Shown in pieces: positions 7,625-16,559 of a DNA stretch of 64,000 bases; within the stretch, counting starts at the first letter, position 1; every line of letters begins with the position of its first letter. The position numbers and the translations under genes were made by a program. The stretch is from positions 682,001-746,000 of the forward strand of contig NZ_CP043178.1 in assembly GCF_014217545.1 (NCBI RefSeq), read 5' to 3'. This stretch comes from Pseudarthrobacter sp. NBSH8. Its GTDB lineage: Bacteria; Actinomycetota; Actinomycetes; Actinomycetales; Micrococcaceae. The notes beneath the pieces were generated by a model. It was given only the letters and a program-made list of their open reading frames with translations, was not told where the DNA came from and ran no database searches.

Positions 7625-9190
7625 TCAGCAGACCGTGTTGTCGGTGGGAACCGTTCCGTCCACTAGGTACTTGTCCACGGCATCTTCGAGGCAGCTGTTG
7701 GCCCGGCCGTAGGCAGTGTGGCCCTCTCCCTGCCAAGTCAGGAGCGAGGCGTTGCCCAACTGCTTGCGCAGGGACGCCGCCCATTCCACGGGGGTGGCAG
7801 GGTCTCCGGTGGTTCCGACAACTACGATCGGGGCTTCACCGGCATATTCCACCGGGGCAGGAGTCCGCAGGTTTTTGTACGGCCAGTCCAAACAGTTGGT
7901 GCCGCCGTAGGCGAAGAAGTAGCCCAGAGTGGGGGAGGCCTGCATAAGCCGTTGTTGTTCGGCGCGCATCCCGGCCGTGTCGGACACCATGGGGTAGTCC
8001 AGGCAGTTGATGGCGCCAAAGGCGAAGGTCGAGTTGGACGTGTACTTCCCGTCGGCGCCGCGGTCAGCGCCGAGGTCCGCCAGACGGAGCATCAGGCTCA
8101 CATCGCCCGTAGTGGCGGCCTCCAGGGCCTGGGTCAGGGCCGGCCAGCTCTGGTCGTTATACAGCGGGGTGATGAGGCCACTGACGAACATCGTGGCGTT
8201 CACCAGGCGGCCGTCCTTGGCAAGCCTGGGTGTCGCCTGGACGGCGTTGATGATGTCGCGGATCTGCTGGACGCCGCTGTCCACATTCCCGGTGAGCGGA
8301 CATGAGGATTCCTGCTGGCAGCTGGCCACATAGGCCCTGATGGCCTTCTCGAAGGCCACTGCCTGGCCGCTGGTCAGCTCCTCGTTGCTGATGGAAGGAT
8401 CCAAGGCACCATCGAGGACCATCCGGCCCACATTGTCCGGGAACAGCGAGGCGTAAGTGGAACCAAGGAAGGTGCCGTAGGAGTACCCCAGGTAATTGAG
8501 CTTCGCGTCGTTGACCACAGCCCGCAGGACGTCCAGGTCCTTGGCCGCGCTGACCGTGTCCACGTGGCCCATTACAGGACCAGTCTTTTCGGCGCACTGC
8601 TCGGCGATGGCCTTGTTGTCAGCCAACGCGGCGGCCAGCCCGGCGTCGGTATCCAGGGCGTAGACCTTGGTCCGTGACGCGTCCCGTTCGGCATCCGTCA
8701 GGCAGGTCACCGGGGCGGAGCGTTTGACGCCGCGCGGGTCGAATCCCACCAGGTCGTAGCTGGCTCGGACGGACTGCGAGAAGTGCGTTCCTGCCGCATC
8801 CTTGACGAAGTCGTAGCCGGACCCGCCCGGACCGCCAGGATTGACCAGCAGGCTGCCTGTCTTCTTGCCCGTGCTGGGAGCACGCAGCGCAGCTATCTGG
8901 ATCGTGTCGCCATCCGGCTTCGCGTAGTCGATGGGCACGGTGACCTTGGCGCACTGGAAGCCGTTTTCGCAAGGCTCCCACACGACCTCCTGGGCATAGA
9001 AGGCATCCAATCCGGCGGGCGCGGACGCCACGATGGACGGGTCTGCCTTTGCCGTAGCAGGGGCTGCGGCCGGGGTATCCCTGCCCAGGAGGCTGCACGA
9101 GGCCAGCGTCAGGGCCAGGATCAGGGCGCCGGCAGCCCGCAGCCCAATCACCAGGGATCGGGAGCGTGGGGGCAGGGGGCGTGCAGTCAT
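7625..9190 (-). CDS. Secreted S33-family alpha/beta-hydrolase (tripeptidyl aminopeptidase-like)
   Basis: 521-residue exported lipoprotein with the alpha/beta-hydrolase fold, of the Streptomyces Tap/SlpD type that removes N-terminal tripeptides. The signal peptide ends in lipobox LASC near residue 32. An oxyanion segment NPGGPGGSG lies near residue 117. The nucleophile is the Ser of GYSYG near 238, the acid is Asp in GTTGDPATPVEWA near 463 and the base is His in GEGHTAYG near 490. The C-terminal cap domain has several Cys residues, as in the family. It is next to holB and tmk, an arrangement common in Micrococcales, with no obvious functional link. Confidence 0.9.
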   Translation of the reverse strand: MTARPLPPRSRSLVIGLRAAGALILALTLASCSLLGRDTPAAAPATAKADPSIVASAPAGLDAFYAQEVVWEPCENGFQCAKVTVPIDYAKPDGDTIQIAALRAPSTGKKTGSLLVNPGGPGGSGYDFVKDAAGTHFSQSVRASYDLVGFDPRGVKRSAPVTCLTDAERDASRTKVYALDTDAGLAAALADNKAIAEQCAEKTGPVMGHVDTVSAAKDLDVLRAVVNDAKLNYLGYSYGTFLGSTYASLFPDNVGRMVLDGALDPSISNEELTSGQAVAFEKAIRAYVASCQQESSCPLTGNVDSGVQQIRDIINAVQATPRLAKDGRLVNATMFVSGLITPLYNDQSWPALTQALEAATTGDVSLMLRLADLGADRGADGKYTSNSTFAFGAINCLDYPMVSDTAGMRAEQQRLMQASPTLGYFFAYGGTNCLDWPYKNLRTPAPVEYAGEAPIVVVGTTGDPATPVEWAASLRKQLGNASLLTWQGEGHTAYGRANSCLEDAVDKYLVDGTVPTDNTVC

Positions 9191-9211
9191 CGAGCGGTCT
9201 CCTAGTAGTTG

Positions 9212-10354
9212 CTAGATCAGGCTGGCTGCCATCGACTCAATGGTCAATAGCGGAGCAACGTTAGTGGTGGTAATTCGTTGGCGGGCTTTGTTGATCGCGT
9301 CCATGCGGGCGAGGGTGGTCTCCGGGGCAGACCGGGCAGCGAATTCCTCCAGCTCACCCCTGAGCTCAACGTTCACCAACTCCACGGCGTTCCCGAACTG
9401 GATGATCAGCACATCCCGGTAGAACGAGAGGAGGTCCGTCAGTGTCCGGTCCAGGGAGTCCGTGATGGATCGCTTGGCCCGCCGTTTCTGGTCGTCTTCC
9501 AACTGCCTGACCTGGCTGCGCAGCGATGGCGGGAGCATCCCTGACTCCGGGGCGCCCAGGGTGGCCAGCAGCGCAGCCCTCTCGGCGGCGTCGCGCTCTT
9601 CATTGGAACTGCTGGCTTCCGCGGTGGCGATCTTCACCAGCTTGTCCGCCATCATCACCGCCGCGGTCACGCCGCGCAGACCCAGCGGGAATCGCACGGT
9701 TTCCAGCCGGCGTTCCCTCGCTTCAGGGTCCCGCGCCAGCCGGCGGGCGATCCCCACATGGCTTTGCGCCGCGCGGGCCGCGCGTTCGGCGAGGACCGGG
9801 TCCACCCCGTCGCGCTTGACCAGCAAAGCGGCGACGTCGGCGGCCGGGGGAAGGCGCAGGGCCACAGCGCGGCAGCGCGAACGGATGGTCACCAGGACGT
9901 CAGCGGGCGACGGTGCGCACAGCATCCAGATGGTCCGCGGAGTGGGTTCCTCGATGGCCTTCAGCAACACATTGGTGGTCCGCTCGGCCATGCGGTCGGC
10001 GTCTTCCACCACAATGATGCGCCAGCGCCCGGAAGACGGCCGGTTGCCGGCCTTGGAGACCAGGTCGCGGGCTTCATCGATGGTGATGGTGACCTTCTCG
10101 GTCCTGACGTACGTCACGTCCGAATGGGTCTCGCCGAGGATGGTCAGGCAGGCTGGACACTCGCCGCAGCCGCGCCTGGCGACGTCGTCCTGGTCGCAGT
10201 TGAGGGCCGCCGCGAAGGCCTTCGCGGCGTTGGAACGCCCGGAGCCGGGCGGGCCCGTGAACAGCCAGGCATGGGTCAGTCCCTCTCCCCGCGAGGCCTG
10301 CCGGAGCTGTTCGACGACGGCGGGCTGGCCCTGAAGGTCGTCCCAGACAGTCAC
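9212..10354 (-). CDS. holB: DNA polymerase III subunit delta-prime
   Basis: 380-residue clamp-loader subunit. AAA+ domain: Walker A GPPGSGRSNAAKA near residues 34-46, a zinc module with CGECPAC near 61-67, Walker B-like IIVVEDADRM near 106, and a sensor region TIRSRCRAVALRLP near 156. C-terminal helical collar. The start codon overlaps the tmk stop by four bases (ATGA), so the two are translated as a unit. Confidence 0.93.
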   Translation of the reverse strand: MTVWDDLQGQPAVVEQLRQASRGEGLTHAWLFTGPPGSGRSNAAKAFAAALNCDQDDVARRGCGECPACLTILGETHSDVTYVRTEKVTITIDEARDLVSKAGNRPSSGRWRIIVVEDADRMAERTTNVLLKAIEEPTPRTIWMLCAPSPADVLVTIRSRCRAVALRLPPAADVAALLVKRDGVDPVLAERAARAAQSHVGIARRLARDPEARERRLETVRFPLGLRGVTAAVMMADKLVKIATAEASSSNEERDAAERAALLATLGAPESGMLPPSLRSQVRQLEDDQKRRAKRSITDSLDRTLTDLLSFYRDVLIIQFGNAVELVNVELRGELEEFAARSAPETTLARMDAINKARQRITTTNVAPLLTIESMAASLI

Positions 10355-11007
10355 GCGGCGCCCCGGCCTGCAGACGCGAGCAGGGCATCCACCCGGGTGA
10401 GGATGCGCGCGGCCAGTTCGGCGACAGGCAGGTCCGCCGGAAGGACCAGGTACGTCGCCGGCCGGCCGGCGGCCAGTTCGAGGAACGCTCCGCGGATTGT
10501 TGAATGGAACTCATCGGCCTCTGACTCAAGGCGGTCTTCGGCGGCGTCGCCGGCTGTGCGGCGGCGGCGGCCGTCAGCGGGATCCACGTCCAACAACACC
10601 GTGAGATCGGGCTGCAGCTCCGACGTCGCCCATTCGTTGAGGGTACGCACGGCATCGGTACCCAGATCCCGGCCGGCCCCCTGGTACGCCACGGACGAAT
10701 CAATGTAACGGTCCGTCAGGACAACATCGCCGCGTGCCAGCGCCGGGCGGATGACCTGGCTGGAATGGGCTGCGCGGGAGGCGGCGAAGATGAGGGCTTC
10801 GGTGTGGGCGTCTATGTGGCCGTGGCCGTGGTCCAGGACCAGGGAACGCAGTTTTTCGCCAATGGGCGTCCCGCCGGGTTCGCGGGTCCGCAGGACCGTC
10901 AGTCCACGTGATTCCAGGGTTTCGGCAAGTCTGGCAGCCTGGGTGGACTTGCCGGCGCCGTCGCCGCCCTCGAAGGCGATGAAAAGTCCAGGGCTGTTGG
11001 TGGTCAC
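10351..11007 (-). CDS. tmk: Thymidylate kinase
   Basis: 218 residues. Phosphorylates dTMP to dTDP. P-loop FEGGDGAGKST at residues 12-22, the TREPGGTPIG segment that contacts substrate, the LTDRYIDSSVAYQG motif near 95 and an Arg-rich LID region (DPADGRRRRTAGD) near 140. First gene of the tmk-holB pair, divergent from the PLP enzyme at 11061 with only 53 bases between, so both promoters are compressed into this gap. Confidence 0.95.
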   Translation of the reverse strand: MTTNSPGLFIAFEGGDGAGKSTQAARLAETLESRGLTVLRTREPGGTPIGEKLRSLVLDHGHGHIDAHTEALIFAASRAAHSSQVIRPALARGDVVLTDRYIDSSVAYQGAGRDLGTDAVRTLNEWATSELQPDLTVLLDVDPADGRRRRTAGDAAEDRLESEADEFHSTIRGAFLELAAGRPATYLVLPADLPVAELAARILTRVDALLASAGRGAA

Positions 11008-11060
11008 TGCTCAAGACTACCGACTTCGGACGCCGCCGCACGTCCAAGTACGCTTTCTCC

Positions 11061-12251
11061 ATGAGTCTCTCGGAACAGTACGCAGCCTCCCTGTCGGCCG
11101 AAACCATGGTGGTTGCCGCCGGCCGGCCGCCGCGTGAGCGGGACGAGCCCGTCAACCCGCCCATCGTGCTGTCCTCGACATACTTCGGCACTGGAGAGCT
11201 GGGCGACGGGGACCGGGGCTACGGCCGCTACTCCAATCCCACGTGGGATCCCTTTGAGGAGGCCCTGGGCCAGCTTGAAGGGTCCGACCTGCCCGCCCTG
11301 CTTTACGCATCCGGACTTGCGGCCGTCAGTTCCGCGCTGTCCCTGCTGCCCGCCGGAGGTGTCCTGGTGATGCCGTCGCACAGCTACGCGGGCTCGCTGG
11401 TGATGGCCACGGAGCTGGCGCAGAAGGGCTTCCTGGAACTGCGGATTGTGGATATCGCGGACACAGACGCGGTCAAAGCACAGCTCGCCCCGCAGGGCCC
11501 GGACGCCAAGGCAGCCGGGATGCTGTGGCTTGAGAGCCCCACCAACCCCATGCTGGGCATCGCCGATATCCGGGAACTTACTGCGGCTGCCCATCGGGTG
11601 GGCGCCATTGTGGTGACAGACAATACGTTCTCCACGCCACTGGTCCAGCTGCCGCTAAGCCTGGGTTCCGATGTCGTTCTTCACTCGGTGACCAAATACC
11701 TGGCCGGGCACTCCGACGTCGTCCTCGGTGCACTGGTGACCTCCAACCCCGACATCCGGGCAGCGCTGTTGCACCACCGCATCATCCACGGCGGTATTGC
11801 CGGGCCGTTCGAGGCATGGCTGGCACTGCGCGGGCTGCGGACGCTTGCCCTGCGTGTTGAAAGGTCGCAGGCGTCCGCCGCGGTCCTGGCCGAACGCCTC
11901 AGCGTGCACCCACTCATCGACAGCATCCGGTTCCCGGGCCTGCCCGCGGATCCCGGCCACGAACGGGCCAAGACCCAGATGACGGGGTTCGGTTCGATTG
12001 TGTGCGTGCAGATCGCGCCCGTTGCCGGCCTGAGCGGTGCGGATGCCGCGGACAAACTGGTCCGCGCGCTGCAGCTCTGGCTCCCGGCGACATCCCTGGG
12101 CGGGGTGGAATCGCTGATCGAACGGCGCCGCCGCCACTCCGCTGAGCCGCTGAGTGTTCCGGACAATCTGGTGCGCCTGAGCGTCGGCATTGAGAATATT
12201 GAGGACCTCTGGGCCGATTTGAAGCAGGCACTGGACTCGCTGGACCGCTAG
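11061..12251 (+). CDS. Cys/Met metabolism PLP-dependent enzyme (cystathionine gamma-synthase/lyase-like)
   Basis: 396 residues, the family's usual length. Fold-type I PLP enzyme of the trans-sulfuration group. Visible landmarks: YGRYSNPTWDPFEEALGQLEG near 55 (cofactor phosphate contact), SGLAAVSSALSLL near 85, ESPTNPMLGIADI near 158, and the PLP lysine in SVTKYLAGHSDVVLGA near residue 212. The C-terminus has LGGVESLIERR and VRLSVGIENIEDL. It could be a gamma-synthase, gamma-lyase or beta-lyase; the sequence alone does not separate these. Confidence 0.9.
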   Translation: MSLSEQYAASLSAETMVVAAGRPPRERDEPVNPPIVLSSTYFGTGELGDGDRGYGRYSNPTWDPFEEALGQLEGSDLPALLYASGLAAVSSALSLLPAGGVLVMPSHSYAGSLVMATELAQKGFLELRIVDIADTDAVKAQLAPQGPDAKAAGMLWLESPTNPMLGIADIRELTAAAHRVGAIVVTDNTFSTPLVQLPLSLGSDVVLHSVTKYLAGHSDVVLGALVTSNPDIRAALLHHRIIHGGIAGPFEAWLALRGLRTLALRVERSQASAAVLAERLSVHPLIDSIRFPGLPADPGHERAKTQMTGFGSIVCVQIAPVAGLSGADAADKLVRALQLWLPATSLGGVESLIERRRRHSAEPLSVPDNLVRLSVGIENIEDLWADLKQALDSLDR

Positions 12252-12260
12252 GCTTGGACG

Positions 12261-12611
12261 GTGGACGGTGAACTGATAATTCGGCCTGTAGAGCTGGCAG
12301 TGTTTTTTATCCTTGCCCTGGTGGCATTCGGACTTGAAGCGTGGGCTCTGCTGGACTGCGTCCGGCACAAGTCCGCCGCCTTTGAAGCGACCGGCAAACG
12401 AACCAAGACCTTCTGGCTGGCACTGACCGGCGGCGCCACCATGATCGGCGCCATCTCGCTCTTCAGCGGCGGCGGAATCTTCGGCACACTCGGCCTCTTT
12501 GGGCTCGCGGCCGTGGTCTCAGCCGCGGTGTACCTCGCCGACGTCCGGCCGGCGGTCAAGGACGCGGGCCGCGGCGGCAGCCGCAACACGGGGCCCTACG
12601 GCGGCTGGTAG
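12261..12611 (+). CDS. DUF2516 family membrane protein
   Basis: 116-residue protein with three predicted membrane helices (LAVFFILALVAFGLEAWAL; FWLALTGGATMIGAISLF; IFGTLGLFGLAAVVSAAVYLADV) and a short basic/Gly-rich tail ending GPYGGW. This pattern matches the actinobacterial DUF2516 family of unknown function. GTG start at 12261, nine bases after the preceding stop codon, so it is probably cotranscribed. Confidence 0.82.
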   Translation: MDGELIIRPVELAVFFILALVAFGLEAWALLDCVRHKSAAFEATGKRTKTFWLALTGGATMIGAISLFSGGGIFGTLGLFGLAAVVSAAVYLADVRPAVKDAGRGGSRNTGPYGGW

Positions 12612-12681
12612 GCCCCACCGGCCCCCTCAGCTCGCAAGCTCGCTCAGGGAACCCTGCCGGCGTGGGCCCACCGGCCGCCAA

Positions 12682-13542
12682 CTAACCCAGCGGCGCCACT
12701 GCATCCCAGGCCACCGTCAGTTCGCCCAGGCGCCACCGCGACGGCCCGTCTTGAACCGGCCACCCGCCGTCGAGCAGTGCCTTGCACATGGCGTGCCAGC
12801 GCTGCCTGTTGCCGAATGACGCGAGCGGCGCCGACTCCAGCCAGGCGCGGTCCATGGCTTGCATCAGCCGGTGGACAGGCTCACCCGGAACGTTGCGGTG
12901 GATCAGCACCTTCGGCAGCCGCTCGGCAATTTCCGATGGCAGGTCAAAGCTGCCGAACCGCACGGACATGCTCAGGGACAACGGGCGCTTGGCGTCGAGG
13001 GCAACCCACGTCACACGCCGCCCGATCTCATCGCAGGTCCCGTCGATAAAGAGCCCGCCGGGGGCGAGCCGGCCCTGGACCAGCCGCCAGATCCCCGCCA
13101 CGTCAGCCTCTTCGTACTGCCGCAGGACGTTGAACGCGCGGACCAACACCGGGCGCCCGGGCAGCGGCAACTCGAAACCGCCCACCTGGAAGCTCAGGCC
13201 GGGCCTTTCGAGCCTTTTGGCCACCCGGACGCGCTCCGGCTCGATTTCGATGCCACACACCCGCACGTCCGGCCGGACGGCGCGGAGGCGTTCAAAGAGT
13301 TCGACGGCGGTGGCCGGCGTTGCGCCGTAGCCCAGGTCAACCACGAGTGGGTCTTCGGCGGCGCGCAGGCGCCAGGCCTGGGGGCCGGCGAGCCAGCGGT
13401 CCACCCGCCGCATCCTGTTGGGATTGGTGGTGCCCCGGGTGACGTTTCCAACAGGTTTGCCTGGCCTGGCGGGTTTGGCCGGCCCGCCGGCGGTCCTGCC
13501 CGAGATCTGGGCGTTTGCCACCCGTTCAGCTTTTTGCACCAC
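12682..13542 (-). CDS. Class I SAM-dependent methyltransferase
   Basis: 286 residues, GTG start. A basic, Gly/Pro-rich N-terminus of about 45 residues precedes a Rossmann methyltransferase core: motif I VVDLGYGATPATAVEL near residue 68, motif II acidic loop VCGIEIEPERV near 96, a variant motif IV region VLVRAFNVLRQY near 132, then GGLFIDGTCDEIGRR. The target is not evident. It lies convergent with the DUF2516 gene and divergent from gpmA, with a 21-bp inverted repeat in the promoter gap. Confidence 0.8.
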   Translation of the reverse strand: MVQKAERVANAQISGRTAGGPAKPARPGKPVGNVTRGTTNPNRMRRVDRWLAGPQAWRLRAAEDPLVVDLGYGATPATAVELFERLRAVRPDVRVCGIEIEPERVRVAKRLERPGLSFQVGGFELPLPGRPVLVRAFNVLRQYEEADVAGIWRLVQGRLAPGGLFIDGTCDEIGRRVTWVALDAKRPLSLSMSVRFGSFDLPSEIAERLPKVLIHRNVPGEPVHRLMQAMDRAWLESAPLASFGNRQRWHAMCKALLDGGWPVQDGPSRWRLGELTVAWDAVAPLG

Positions 13543-13560
13543 CGCCCCACTGTATCTTCC

Positions 13561-13621
13561 AACGCGGGGTCACTTACGGCCTATCCAACGCTCCGCCATG
13601 GGCCGTAAGTGACCCCGCGTT
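13561..13621. repeat. 21-bp perfect inverted repeat, 19-base spacer
   Basis: Arms at 13561-13581 and 13601-13621 are exact reverse complements; the core of the right arm is GCCGTAAGTGACCCCGCG. It lies between two divergent genes (methyltransferase and gpmA), so it is not an ordinary terminator. It could be a dispersed palindromic element or a regulatory cruciform. I cannot count other genomic copies from here. Confidence 0.85.
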
Positions 13622-13672
13622 GCAGAACGTAACGCCCGGCGGTGTCTCGGCGGATCAATTAGGATAAAAATC

Positions 13673-14419
13673 ATGACTTACAAGCTGATTCTGCTGCGCC
13701 ACGGCCACAGCGAATGGAACGCCAAGAACCTGTTCACCGGCTGGGTGGACGTTGACCTGAACGACCAGGGCCGCGAGGAAGCAGCACGCGGCGGCGAGCT
13801 CCTGGTTGAGAACGATCTTCTCCCGGATGTCCTCTACACCTCGCTCCTGAAGCGGGCCATCAACACCGCCAACATCTCCCTGGACAAGGCCGACCGCGGC
13901 TGGATCCCCGTCAAGCGGGACTGGCGCCTGAACGAACGCCACTACGGCGCCCTGCAGGGCAAGGACAAGGCACAGACCCTGGCCGAATACGGCGAGGACC
14001 AGTTCATGGAATGGCGCCGGTCCTACGACACCCCGCCGCCGCCCCTGGCCGACGACTCCGAGTTTTCGCAGGCCCGGGACCCCCGTTACGCGGACCTCGG
14101 CGACTCACTGCCCCGCACCGAGTGCCTCAAGGATGTACTGGTCCGCCTGCTTCCTTACTGGGAATCAGATATCAAGGAAGACCTCAAGGCCGGCAAAACG
14201 GTCCTGGTCACCGCCCACGGCAACTCGCTGCGCGCCCTGGTCAAGCACCTGGACGGCATCAGCGACGACGCCATCGCCAGCCTGAACATCCCCACGGGTA
14301 TCCCGCTGGTCTACGACCTGGACGAGGACTTCCAGCCGGTCAAGCCGGGCGGCACCTACCTGGACCCGGACGCCGCTGCGGAAGCCATCCTGGCAGTGGC
14401 CAACCAGGGAAAGAAATAG
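13673..14419 (+). CDS. gpmA: 2,3-bisphosphoglycerate-dependent phosphoglycerate mutase
   Basis: 248 residues, the length of GpmA. Interconverts 3- and 2-phosphoglycerate in glycolysis. Phosphohistidine motif [10 protein letters not shown] near residue 10, [11 protein letters not shown] near 60, the acid/base region [16 protein letters not shown] near 87, and the second catalytic His in [15 protein letters not shown] near 183. ATG 13673 follows GGATAAAAATC. Ends at the strong palindromic terminator. Confidence 0.96.
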   Translation: MTYKLILLRHGHSEWNAKNLFTGWVDVDLNDQGREEAARGGELLVENDLLPDVLYTSLLKRAINTANISLDKADRGWIPVKRDWRLNERHYGALQGKDKAQTLAEYGEDQFMEWRRSYDTPPPPLADDSEFSQARDPRYADLGDSLPRTECLKDVLVRLLPYWESDIKEDLKAGKTVLVTAHGNSLRALVKHLDGISDDAIASLNIPTGIPLVYDLDEDFQPVKPGGTYLDPDAAAEAILAVANQGKK

Positions 14420-14433
14420 AGCAACAGTTAAAG

Positions 14434-14478
14434 TTCGACGGCGGGTCGGTCACCTCAGGTGACCGACCCGCCGTCGAA
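14434..14478. terminator. Bidirectional palindromic terminator gpmA/phoU
   Basis: Two 22-base arms (14434-14455 and 14457-14478) are perfectly complementary around one central C. It sits between the convergent gpmA and phoU stop codons, so it can serve both, although neither side has a long T run. Confidence 0.8.
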
Positions 14479-14494
14479 TGTGGTTCCGGAGCGG

Positions 14495-15148
14495 CTAGAA
14501 GCCCTGCGGCTGCCATTCGCCGGTGACCAGGTATGTGACCTTGCGGGCCACCGACACGCCGTGGTCGGCGAAGCGTTCGAAGTAGCGGCTCGCAAGGGCC
14601 ACATCCACCGTGGTGGCGGGGGACTCGGCCCAGTCCGGCGCGGCGATCGCCTTGAAGACGCTCAGGTGAAGGTCGTCGATGGTGCTGTTGGCCTTGAGGA
14701 TGTCGCGGGCTACTTCGAGGTCCCGGGACTCCAGCAGCACGATGAGCTTGTCCGCGATCAGTTGGTCCTGCTCGGCCATTTTGTTAAACGTGTCCGTCAT
14801 GGAGGCGGGAATCACAGTCGACGGGAAGCGCAGCCGGGCCAGCTGGGCGATGTGGCGGGCCAGGTCACCCATCCGCTCCAGGGAAGCGCTCATGCGCAGG
14901 GAGCCCACGATCATCCGCAGATCGCTGGCCACCGGCCCCTGCAGGGCAAGGATATCGATGGCACGCTCATCGAGACTGGTCTGCAAAAAGTCGATACGGG
15001 CGTCCGCGGCAATGACGTCCTCCGCCAGATCAACGTCGGCAACCTGGAAGGACGTAGCGGCCTTCCCCATTGCCTCGCTGACCAGCTTCGAAATCTCCAC
15101 CAGCTGCTCACCCACCTGGGTCAGCTCTTCCTGAAAAACCTTACGCAC
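14495..15148 (-). CDS. phoU: Phosphate signalling protein PhoU
   Basis: 217 residues made of two PhoU three-helix repeats. Characteristic metal-binding acidic motifs are visible (RMGDLARHIAQLA near 92 and RYFERFADHGVSVARKVTYLVTGE near 188). PhoU restrains phosphate-regulon signalling by contacting the Pst transporter and the sensor kinase. It is transcribed divergently from a SenX3-like kinase, a placement consistent with phosphate control. Confidence 0.95.
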   Translation of the reverse strand: MRKVFQEELTQVGEQLVEISKLVSEAMGKAATSFQVADVDLAEDVIAADARIDFLQTSLDERAIDILALQGPVASDLRMIVGSLRMSASLERMGDLARHIAQLARLRFPSTVIPASMTDTFNKMAEQDQLIADKLIVLLESRDLEVARDILKANSTIDDLHLSVFKAIAAPDWAESPATTVDVALASRYFERFADHGVSVARKVTYLVTGEWQPQGF

Positions 15149-15263
15149 GTGGGCGTCCTTTCTTTGGAACTCCGCCCCTCAGGTGGCAGACGGAACTCTT
15201 GTCGCCATTCGGCACTCCAACGTATAACTCTGTCAGCGTCCGGTAAACGTTTAGTCGCTTGTA

Positions 15264-15285
15264 GATGAACGTTAGTTGAACCGTC
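15264..15285 (+). promoter_or_regulatory. PHO-box-like tandem 11-mers (candidate)
   Basis: Two adjacent 11-base units, GATGAACGTTA and GTTGAACCGTC, share the TGAAC core, and a weaker GTAAACGTTTA lies 21 bases upstream. They sit in the gap between phoU and the sensor kinase, where autoregulation by a PhoP/RegX3-type regulator would be expected. Match to a true PHO box is partial. Confidence 0.35.
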
Positions 15286-15341
15286 TCCCCTTCGGCCCAA
15301 GACGAACCGTCCGGCCATGAACCACGGCCTAAGCTGGAGCT

Positions 15342-16559
15342 GTGGATCCTATGCTCATCGGTGTCATCGCCGGCCTGGTCGGCCTGTCACTCGGCACTTT
15401 TGGCGTGCTTGCCTTCAGGCTCAGTGAAAAGCAGCGCAAGCTTGTCGACGTCGACATGGACGAACCTGCCTTGCCTGCCGGCGCCGCGGAGGTGCTGGCC
15501 GTGGTCGGACGGGCTTTTGTAGTGGTGGACGCCGTGGACGGTGTGGTGCGGGCCAGCCCCGCAGCCTACGCGTACGGCCTGGTACGCGGCCACACGGTGG
15601 TCCACAAGGAGCTGCTGGACATGACTGCCGGAGTGCGCCGCGACGGCGTGATTCTGGAGAAAAAGCTGGAACTGCCGCGTGGCCCGCTGGGCCAGGGAAC
15701 CATCGTCGTGCAGGTCCGGGCAGCCATGCTCGGCGAGGAATATATCGTCCTGCTGGCCGACGACCGCACCGAAATCACCCGCACCGAAGAGATCCGCAAC
15801 GACTTTGTGGCCAACGTGTCCCACGAGCTGAAGACCCCGGTGGGCGCAATTTCCCTGCTGGCCGAGGCGCTGGAGTCCTCAGCCGACGACGAAGAAGCGG
15901 TTCGCCGTTTCGCCAAGCGGATGCACAAGGAATCGGGCCGGCTGGCTGCTCTGGTCCAGGACATCATCGAACTTTCCCGCCTCCAGGGTGCCAGCGTCTC
16001 CCAGGAGGGCAAGGCAGTGGACATCAACACGGTCATCACCGAAGCAGTGGACCGCTCCCAGCTCCCCGCCGAAAGCAAGAACATCCGGATCGTGGTGGGT
16101 GACCGGGTTGAAGCAACTGTCTTCGGCGACCGGGACCTGCTGGTGACCGCACTGCGTAACCTGATCGACAACGCCATCCGCTACTCCCCGGAAAACACCA
16201 GGGTGGGCGTGGGCGTCCGGTCCAAGGAGGGGCTGATTGCCGTTTCCGTCACGGACCAGGGTGAGGGCCTGGCCCCGGAGGACCAGGAGCGCGTGTTTGA
16301 GCGCTTCTACCGGGTGGATGCGGCGCGTTCGCGCCACACGGGCGGAACAGGCCTGGGCCTGAGCATTGTCAAGCACGTGGCCTCCAACCACGGCGGTGAA
16401 GTGACCTTGTGGTCCCGGCCCGGCCAGGGGTCCACGTTCACCCTGCGGCTGCCTGAGATGGAAAGCCGGGACGAACCGGATACTGCAGGTGCCAAACAAC
16501 GAGTCGTACCCGAGCGTGTTAAAGAACGCGGCGTACATGAGCAAGGAGCCAGCTCTTGA
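15342..16559 (+). CDS. senX3: Sensor histidine kinase, SenX3/PhoR-like
   Basis: 405 residues. One N-terminal membrane helix (LIGVIAGLVGLSLGTFGVLAF), a PAS-like segment at about 45-140, HisKA with the phosphoacceptor His in FVANVSHELKTPVGAIS near residue 161, and a HATPase domain with N-box NLIDNAIRYSPE near 273, VTDQGEGLAPED near 304 and GTGLGLSIVKHV near 336. This resembles mycobacterial SenX3, the phosphate-sensing kinase. GTG 15342 and ATG 15351 are both possible starts. The stop overlaps the regulator gene by four bases. Confidence 0.9.
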   Translation: MDPMLIGVIAGLVGLSLGTFGVLAFRLSEKQRKLVDVDMDEPALPAGAAEVLAVVGRAFVVVDAVDGVVRASPAAYAYGLVRGHTVVHKELLDMTAGVRRDGVILEKKLELPRGPLGQGTIVVQVRAAMLGEEYIVLLADDRTEITRTEEIRNDFVANVSHELKTPVGAISLLAEALESSADDEEAVRRFAKRMHKESGRLAALVQDIIELSRLQGASVSQEGKAVDINTVITEAVDRSQLPAESKNIRIVVGDRVEATVFGDRDLLVTALRNLIDNAIRYSPENTRVGVGVRSKEGLIAVSVTDQGEGLAPEDQERVFERFYRVDAARSRHTGGTGLGLSIVKHVASNHGGEVTLWSRPGQGSTFTLRLPEMESRDEPDTAGAKQRVVPERVKERGVHEQGASS

